From positions 1 through 10,105 of the forward strand of contig VSNO01000156.1 in NCBI GenBank assembly GCA_009774375.1: a stretch of DNA of 10,105 bases, in the 5' to 3' direction. A model generated the notes under the pieces. The model was not told where the DNA came from, searched no databases, and saw nothing but the letters and a program-made list of their open reading frames with translations. Of this stretch, positions 6,191-10,105 are shown piece after piece. Every line of letters begins with the position of its first letter. The stretch's first letter is position 1. A program made the position numbers and the translations under genes. Source of the stretch: Lachnospiraceae bacterium. GTDB lineage: Bacteria; Bacillota; Clostridia; Lachnospirales; Lachnospiraceae.

Positions 6191-6999
6191 ATAAAGTATT
6201 TATTTTGGAATGTATATAAAAAGAATCTAATAGGACCACTTTTGCAGATGATCGTTGAGAATGAGGCAGATATTGTGGCGATCGTCGAAACGGAAAACCT
6301 GGATGTACAAGGGATTATTCATTCATTAAAGTTACAATCGCAGGATTGGCAAGTTTCAGAGATATGTCCGGAAGCAGATATAAAGGTATTAACAAGATCA
6401 AATGTACATATTTCAGTCCACAGAGAGGACAAAAACTTTGCCACATATAAATATTTGAGGGGGAAGAAGTTTTTCTGCTGCATGTAGTTCATTTTCCAAG
6501 TCCGCTTCGTCTGGAAGAATGTGCACGTGATATGCGTGCAATCAATATCAGCCATGTGTTGCGAAAAATGGAAGAGGATATTTTTCAAAAAACGGACTAT
6601 AAGAGTATTATTGTCGGAGATTTTAATTTGCAGCCGTATTCTCAAGGAATATCGAGTGTACATGGTTTTAATGCAACAATGTCCATCTCAAAGGCAAAGA
6701 AGGTTTTTAGAAAGGTTGGTGGTGAGCAAAAACGGTTTTATTTTAATCCGACATGGAAATTGATGGGAGATAACAGAAATGTTCAGGGAACATATTATAA
6801 CAACAGTGATCAACAGGATAAATCGATATTCTGGTACTCGTTTGATGAGATTTTGATCAGACCGTATTTTATAGACAGATTTAATTGGGATTATTTTGAG
6901 ATCGTGGAAGGAACGGCAAGTTATAAGTTTATAAGGAATGATGTGATAGACAAGTCTGGTTATTCAGATCATTTACCGATAAAATTTGAGATCTTGTAG
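6191..6999 (+). pseudogene. Endonuclease/exonuclease/phosphatase (EEP) family gene with lost start codon and -1 frameshift
   Basis: Two frames joined give about 269 residues of an EEP fold protein (the DNase I / exonuclease III / inositol phosphatase superfamily). The motifs are in order: KYLFWN7 at the start, IVAIVE33T (metal-binding Glu), VGD144FN146 and S-D260-H261 at the end, so all core catalytic residues survive. Two lesions are visible. Where ATG is expected before KYLFWN the sequence is ATA (6191), and no other good start lies in frame after the TAG at 6173; TTG 6242 or ATG 6248 would lose the first motif. The frame then breaks at the five T at 6470-6474. One extra T would restore ...KKFFLLHVVHFPSP...; without it translation stops at 6485-6487, and the rest could only restart near ATG 6532. 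The T-run is not a canonical -1 slippery heptamer. The stop at 6997-6999 lies 12 bases from the next gene. It is either a decayed gene or sequence error. Confidence 0.75.
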
Positions 7000-7011
7000 G
7001 GAGGTAATATC

Positions 7012-7452
7012 ATGGAAAGGGATTTATGGGGATTTAAAAATGTTAAGGATTTGGAGAAGAGCACAAAGGACATGCCGGACACCATATTGAAAGAACAGAT
7101 TGCATTGCTGGGAGAAAAGACGAACTTTATAGTTTATGGAAAACCTGTTTTTATCAAGGTAAACTCACAGGAAATTGAATATAAGGTTGCTACGGTATTT
7201 AACGTTGTGGTACAGGCGCTTGACAATTATGAAAAAACGATTTTGATCATGTATTCGAACCCTGAAACAGAGTATCCGGTAGCGATCACTGTGAACAGTA
7301 GTTATGAGGAGGACTGTGAAACGTTTGTACCGTCGTATACATGCAAGGACAAAAATTCCTTTGAGACTGCGATTAAGGAAATCTTATCATCAGATAAAGT
7401 TCTGGGTCTGATTCAGATGTTATATTCCAAAGCGGCAATGCTGGCAAGTTAA
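7012..7452 (+). CDS. Hypothetical protein, partner of the EEP gene
   Basis: 146 residues; ATG 7012 with a strong GGGAGG at 6999-7004, spacing 7, beginning inside the EEP stop codon, so the two are transcribed and probably translated together. I do not recognise the family. The N-terminus (MERDLWGFKNVKDLEKS) is polar and likely helical. Residues about 35-110 alternate hydrophobic strands (FIVYGKPVFIKV, YKVATVFNVVV, TILIMYSNP, YPVAITV) as in an alpha/beta or beta-sandwich fold. An acidic Cys-containing stretch (YEEDCETF) and a C-terminal helix follow. No signal peptide or membrane span is seen. It is intact although its partner is broken. It could be an inhibitor, adaptor or immunity-type partner of the nuclease, but nothing in the sequence proves this. 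Its last 80 bases are read antisense by the GH88 frame. Confidence 0.7.
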   Translation: MERDLWGFKNVKDLEKSTKDMPDTILKEQIALLGEKTNFIVYGKPVFIKVNSQEIEYKVATVFNVVVQALDNYEKTILIMYSNPETEYPVAITVNSSYEEDCETFVPSYTCKDKNSFETAIKEILSSDKVLGLIQMLYSKAAMLAS

Positions 7453-8629
7453 CAAACACGCCCTTGTCCTGCAGTTTCATCACGGCTTCTATATAGAAGT
7501 AATCCGCATAGACGTAGTTCTTGTTTCTGCCGGGCAGGTGGTATCCTGTCGTCCCGTTCTGGGTGATGCCGTCGGTGTCAGCGCTCCAGTCCGCACTCTG
7601 CGCGTCGATCGCCCGCAGCATTTTGACGGCGGCATTGAGATACGGGATTTTCTGATCCCCGGGAACCTGGCCTGCCAGCTCGATGAGTCCGCACGCCGCC
7701 GCGCAGGCTCCGATGTCGTCCTGTACATGCGGTTCGGCGGGCTGGTCGAAATCCGAGGGGATCAGGCCGTTTTCGGGAATGTTTGCCATAAAGTTTGCCG
7801 CGATCTTCTTGGCCGTCTCCAGATATCGTTTCTCTCCGGTGTGTCTGTAGCTCGCGGTGAAGCCGTAGAGTCCCCACGCCTGTCCGCGTGTCCATGAGGA
7901 ACCTTTGCCGTATCCCTGTCCGCCATGGTCACTGACGTAGACGCCGTTTTCCGGGTTAAACTCGACGATGTGGATCACGCTGCCGTTCGGGCGGACAAAA
8001 TAGTTCATCGTCGTGTCGGCATGGCGCATCGCGATGAGCTTGAAGCGCGGGTCTTTGGATACCTCCGAAGCCCAGTACAGCAGCGGCAGGTTGAGCATAC
8101 AGTCGATGATGGTCGCCCCGGCGATATGGATGGGCGGGGCGTCCTTGACCAGGGGAAGCGCCTCGTTGCCGCTGCCCCATGCGCGGATAAAGCCGCCGGC
8201 GGGGTTATAGCGCCCGGCCAGCCATTTAGCGGCTGTGAGGCCGCTCTCCATCGCCTCCTTGCTGCCGGTCAGCCTGTAGTCGAGCACGAAGCTTGGCAGC
8301 CACAGATAGCCGATGTCATGGCTCTCGATCTCCAGAAGATATTTGTCAAGGACGGTCTCCGTGTACCGCGCGATCTCGGCATAGCGCTCGTCATTCGTTT
8401 CCTGATACAGCAGCCACATCATGCCGGCCCAGAAGCCGTTTGTCCAGAAGGTCCGGGTCATGCCGGATGGTCCTTCGCAGGAGGCTTTGTCATCGTGCAC
8501 GCCGTCTATGGCTTCCGAGGGGATCTTGTTCGCAGAGCGCTCCCGCACTGCCGCAAGTTTTTCTGTTATTTTGTTCATCACGGTGTCAGTCCACAGCCTG
8601 TCCTGTTCTGTCAGTTTCTCGTATATCAT
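7373..8629 (-). CDS. GH88 unsaturated glucuronyl/galacturonyl hydrolase with aberrant C-terminal extension
   Basis: 418 residues, cytoplasmic (no signal peptide). Enzymes of this family hydrate and remove the 4,5-unsaturated uronic acid left by polysaccharide lyases. Family hallmarks in order: FWTNGFWAGMMWLLY (61-75), HD105IGYLW, IID176CMLNLPLL, SSWTRGQAWGLYGF (244-257) and YADYFYIEAVMKL (374-386). D105 and D176 fit the two catalytic aspartates of Bacillus unsaturated glucuronyl hydrolase. GH105 is a related alternative, but the SWTRGQAWG motif favours GH88. ATG 8627-8629 overlaps the symporter stop as ATGA, with GGAGG at spacing 6, so translation is coupled. Family similarity ends near residue 392 (about 7454). 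Residues 393-418 are read antisense through the end of the 146-residue ORF, so the original stop appears lost to the cassette insertion. The tail probably leaves the core intact but may affect folding. Confidence 0.9.
   Translation of the reverse strand: MIYEKLTEQDRLWTDTVMNKITEKLAAVRERSANKIPSEAIDGVHDDKASCEGPSGMTRTFWTNGFWAGMMWLLYQETNDERYAEIARYTETVLDKYLLEIESHDIGYLWLPSFVLDYRLTGSKEAMESGLTAAKWLAGRYNPAGGFIRAWGSGNEALPLVKDAPPIHIAGATIIDCMLNLPLLYWASEVSKDPRFKLIAMRHADTTMNYFVRPNGSVIHIVEFNPENGVYVSDHGGQGYGKGSSWTRGQAWGLYGFTASYRHTGEKRYLETAKKIAANFMANIPENGLIPSDFDQPAEPHVQDDIGACAAACGLIELAGQVPGDQKIPYLNAAVKMLRAIDAQSADWSADTDGITQNGTTGYHLPGRNKNYVYADYFYIEAVMKLQDKGVFVNLPALPLWNITSESDPELYLMIRFP
7445..7453 (-). repeat. Right arm of short inverted repeat at cassette border
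   Basis: CAAGTTAAC; its reverse complement GTTAACTTG pairs with the left arm at 6111-6120 with one gapped base. It contains the TAA stop of the 146-residue ORF and marks the point where recognisable GH88 sequence ends. Confidence 0.35.
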
Positions 8630-9993
8630 TTATTTCCTCCGTTTCCCTGCCGTCTCTCCTCCAGCAGCTTTGCATTCTCATCGACACGTTTTTTGTTCAG
8701 CGGATAGACAAAGGTCAGAAGCAGGAATACGACCAGATAGCAGATGCCCGGCAGGAGTGTGGAGCAGTTGTAGATACCGTCCTTTACACTCTGAGTCTGT
8801 TCGATGCCCTGCGCCGAGCTGACATAGCCGATCGCCACCAGCACGAATCCTCCCAGACCGCCGGCTGCCGCCTGCGCGAGTTTTCTGGAGAAGGAATAGA
8901 TCGCATATACCGTGCCGTCGCTGCGCATGCCTGTCCGCACTTCCTGATAGTCGATGACGTCGCCGATAAATGCCCATGTGAGCATGCTCATCAGTCCCAT
9001 GCCCAGATTGCTCACGAAGAGCATCGCGATAAAGGCCATGGGCGACTGCACGCGCAGCAGCCATAAGGCGAGGAAGATGACTGTGGAGATCAGTGTTCCG
9101 ACAGAGCACACTTCCTTTTTGCCGAATCTTCCCGCAAGCTTTGACGCGACGGGAGCCATCAGCAGCATCGCCACTGTCGAGGTCAGGCTGGCAAGCGCCA
9201 TCACGGACGTATTGTTAAAGTAGTCTTTGTACAGGTAGGTGTTCATTGTGCTGGTCAGCAGGCTTCCGATCAGCAGTAACAGCGCGATCCCGATGATGAC
9301 CAGGAGCGGGCCGCAGCTCACAAGCTCTTTCAAGGTCTTTCTGATCCCGGCGTTGGATTTTTTGTCATTTTTCTGCTGCGGGAGTGTCACGCGTTCCGTG
9401 GTCAGCTTGTAGCAGCCCAGATAAAATACCATCGCAAAGATGCCATAGATCACGGCGACCAGTGTCACGCGCTCGGGGATGATGACCTGCTGGCCTGCCT
9501 CGTTTGCCCTGTATACGAGCTGCGGCGTGATCATTCCGATCGACATGCCTGCAAGCACTGCGCCGATCGTGCGGAATACGGACAGAGATGAGCGCTCCCT
9601 GGAATCATTGGTGATCACGGATGCCATGCTGCCGTAAGGAATGTTGCAGGCTGTGTAGAAAAAGCTTCCCCACAGGATGTAGGTCACGAAAACCCATACG
9701 ATCCGGAGCGTGAGCGGAAAGTCGCGCACCCAGAACATGTAGATGAGCATGCTGCTGAGTCCCATCGGGACTGCCATGCGCTTGATCCACACGCGGAACC
9801 TGCCGTCTTTGGTCGGTTTCGCGATATCGCAGATGCGCCCCATCGCCGTGTCCGTGAACGCGTCGACAATGCGGGCGGTCATCAGGAGCACGCCGACCAC
9901 GCCGGCGCCGATGCCGAGCACGTCTGTGCAGAATACCATCAGATACATCTGCGCGAAAAGAAAGGTGAAGTCATTTCCAAAATCGCCGAGCAT
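8626..9993 (-). CDS. GPH-family sugar:cation symporter, N-terminally shortened by a nonsense codon
   Basis: 455 residues from the first usable ATG (9991-9993), with about 12 hydrophobic spans, as in the glycoside-pentoside-hexuronide (MelB/GusB-type) symporters. Family features: the opening LGDFGNDFTF of span 1, and D44AFTD48TAMGRICD56 followed by a cytoplasmic KPTKDGRFR loop, matching the conserved acidic cation/sugar site and its loop. Expected substrate is a uronide-containing oligosaccharide, judged from the adjoining GH88. The natural start appears to be ATG 10056, with AAAGGAG at spacing 6; that frame reads MKAN, then TAA (10042-10044), then NNQTLPPFGIKDKIGY directly into this ORF. There is no ATG, GTG or TTG between, and the ATG at 9993 has only a weak AAGGA 13 bases away. 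The product would keep span 1 but be poorly translated. First gene of the symporter-GH88 unit. Confidence 0.8.
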   Translation of the reverse strand: MLGDFGNDFTFLFAQMYLMVFCTDVLGIGAGVVGVLLMTARIVDAFTDTAMGRICDIAKPTKDGRFRVWIKRMAVPMGLSSMLIYMFWVRDFPLTLRIVWVFVTYILWGSFFYTACNIPYGSMASVITNDSRERSSLSVFRTIGAVLAGMSIGMITPQLVYRANEAGQQVIIPERVTLVAVIYGIFAMVFYLGCYKLTTERVTLPQQKNDKKSNAGIRKTLKELVSCGPLLVIIGIALLLLIGSLLTSTMNTYLYKDYFNNTSVMALASLTSTVAMLLMAPVASKLAGRFGKKEVCSVGTLISTVIFLALWLLRVQSPMAFIAMLFVSNLGMGLMSMLTWAFIGDVIDYQEVRTGMRSDGTVYAIYSFSRKLAQAAAGGLGGFVLVAIGYVSSAQGIEQTQSVKDGIYNCSTLLPGICYLVVFLLLTFVYPLNKKRVDENAKLLEERRQGNGGNK

Positions 9994-10056
9994 ATACCCG
10001 ATTTTGTCCTTGATGCCAAACGGCGGTAAAGTTTGATTGTTTTAATTTGCTTTCAT
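9994..10056 (-). other. Original 5' end of the symporter gene, interrupted by TAA at codon 5
   Basis: The strong ribosome binding site (AAAGGAG, 10069-10063) and ATG 10056 start a frame of MKAN-stop. After the TAA (10044-10042) sixteen further sense codons, all in the same frame, encode a typical GPH leader (LPPFGIKDKIGY) and continue into the symporter. A single base change from AAA, CAA or GAA to TAA would explain it. Alternatively MKAN is a tiny leader peptide. Bases 10070-10105 upstream show no promoter. Confidence 0.65.
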
Positions 10057-10105
10057 ATCTTACTCCTTTTTGCCGTGTCTGCGGTCTGCTGAATGCATTA
10101 AGAAA

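Larger units (their letters stand above)
6111..7453 (+). mobile_element. Candidate inserted AT-rich cassette (EEP gene plus partner), no transposase
   Basis: A block visibly richer in A+T than the GH2, GH88 and symporter genes around it, and in opposite orientation to all of them. It carries its own promoter, an EEP-family gene and a coupled 146-residue ORF. Its right end falls exactly where the GH88 reading frame loses its natural stop. Its left end lies just upstream of the GH2 promoter, leaving that promoter intact. GTTAAACTTG at 6111-6120 and CAAGTTAAC at 7445-7453 form an imperfect inverted repeat (one base gap) at the two ends. No recombinase is encoded, so if mobile it would need help in trans. 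Insertion is inferred from composition, orientation and the damaged neighbour; the border repeat is short and could be chance. Confidence 0.4.

Noticed and set aside
6470..6487. Programmed -1 frameshift at the T-run in the EEP gene.
   Set aside because: The in-frame heptamer is G TTT TTC, not X XXY YYZ, and the only nearby hairpin (GCACG/CGTGC, 6521-6537) is weak and too far away. Mutation or error is simpler.
7925..9066. Overlapping + strand frames of 260 and 257 codons opposite GH88 and the symporter.
   Set aside because: Both are antisense shadows of genes with clear family motifs, coupled starts and RBSs.

Overview
The window looks like an accessory stretch of a Firmicutes genome, most likely a gut Clostridia / Lachnospiraceae relative. 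This is inferred from strong purine-rich AGGAGG-type ribosome binding sites, tightly packed overlapping ORFs, a GH2 / GH88 / GPH-symporter sugar locus, and small hypothetical proteins of the kind seen on Lachnospiraceae conjugative elements. No rRNA, tRNA, CRISPR array, transposase or integrase is visible.

Left block (1-2361, + strand). The tail of an upstream operon ends in a small unknown protein (6-269) and a hairpin terminator (307-344). A chain of overlapping genes follows: a 59-residue ORF (388-567), a membrane-anchored protein with an HEFRH zinc-protease motif (494-1189), an unknown protein with an acidic tail (1182-1700), and a stand-alone RelA/SpoT-type HD hydrolase domain (1657-2361). 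The first two may be one gene split by a single base in an A-run.

Middle (2362-3560). A 138-bp gap precedes a secreted 332-residue protein resembling DUF3472 (2500-3498, +). It converges on the sugar operon and shares a perfect-palindrome, probably bidirectional, terminator with it (3534-3558).

Sugar locus (3561-10056, - strand). In transcription order: a GPH-family sugar symporter (8626-9993), a GH88 unsaturated glucuronyl/galacturonyl hydrolase overlapping it by 4 bp (7373-8629), and a GH2 beta-glycosidase (3561-6008) with its own extended -10 promoter and an overlapping operator-like dyad (6059-6089). Together they could import oligosaccharide fragments carrying an unsaturated uronic acid, remove that residue, and trim the remaining beta-linked sugars in the cytoplasm.

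Inserted cassette (about 6111-7453, + strand). An AT-rich block with its own promoter lies between GH88 and GH2, in the opposite orientation. It carries an endonuclease/exonuclease/phosphatase (EEP) family gene, apparently broken twice (ATA in place of the start codon and a -1 frameshift), and a coupled 146-residue protein of unknown family. A near-perfect short inverted repeat, GTTAAACTTG / CAAGTTAAC, sits at the two inferred borders. The right border coincides with the loss of the GH88 stop codon, so GH88 now reads 26 codons into the antisense of the cassette. I regard this EEP plus partner pair, and its precise insertion, as the best candidate for something undescribed. The symporter also has an in-frame TAA at codon 5 of its apparent original reading frame. 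The window therefore shows several single-base lesions, which mean either gene decay or sequence error.
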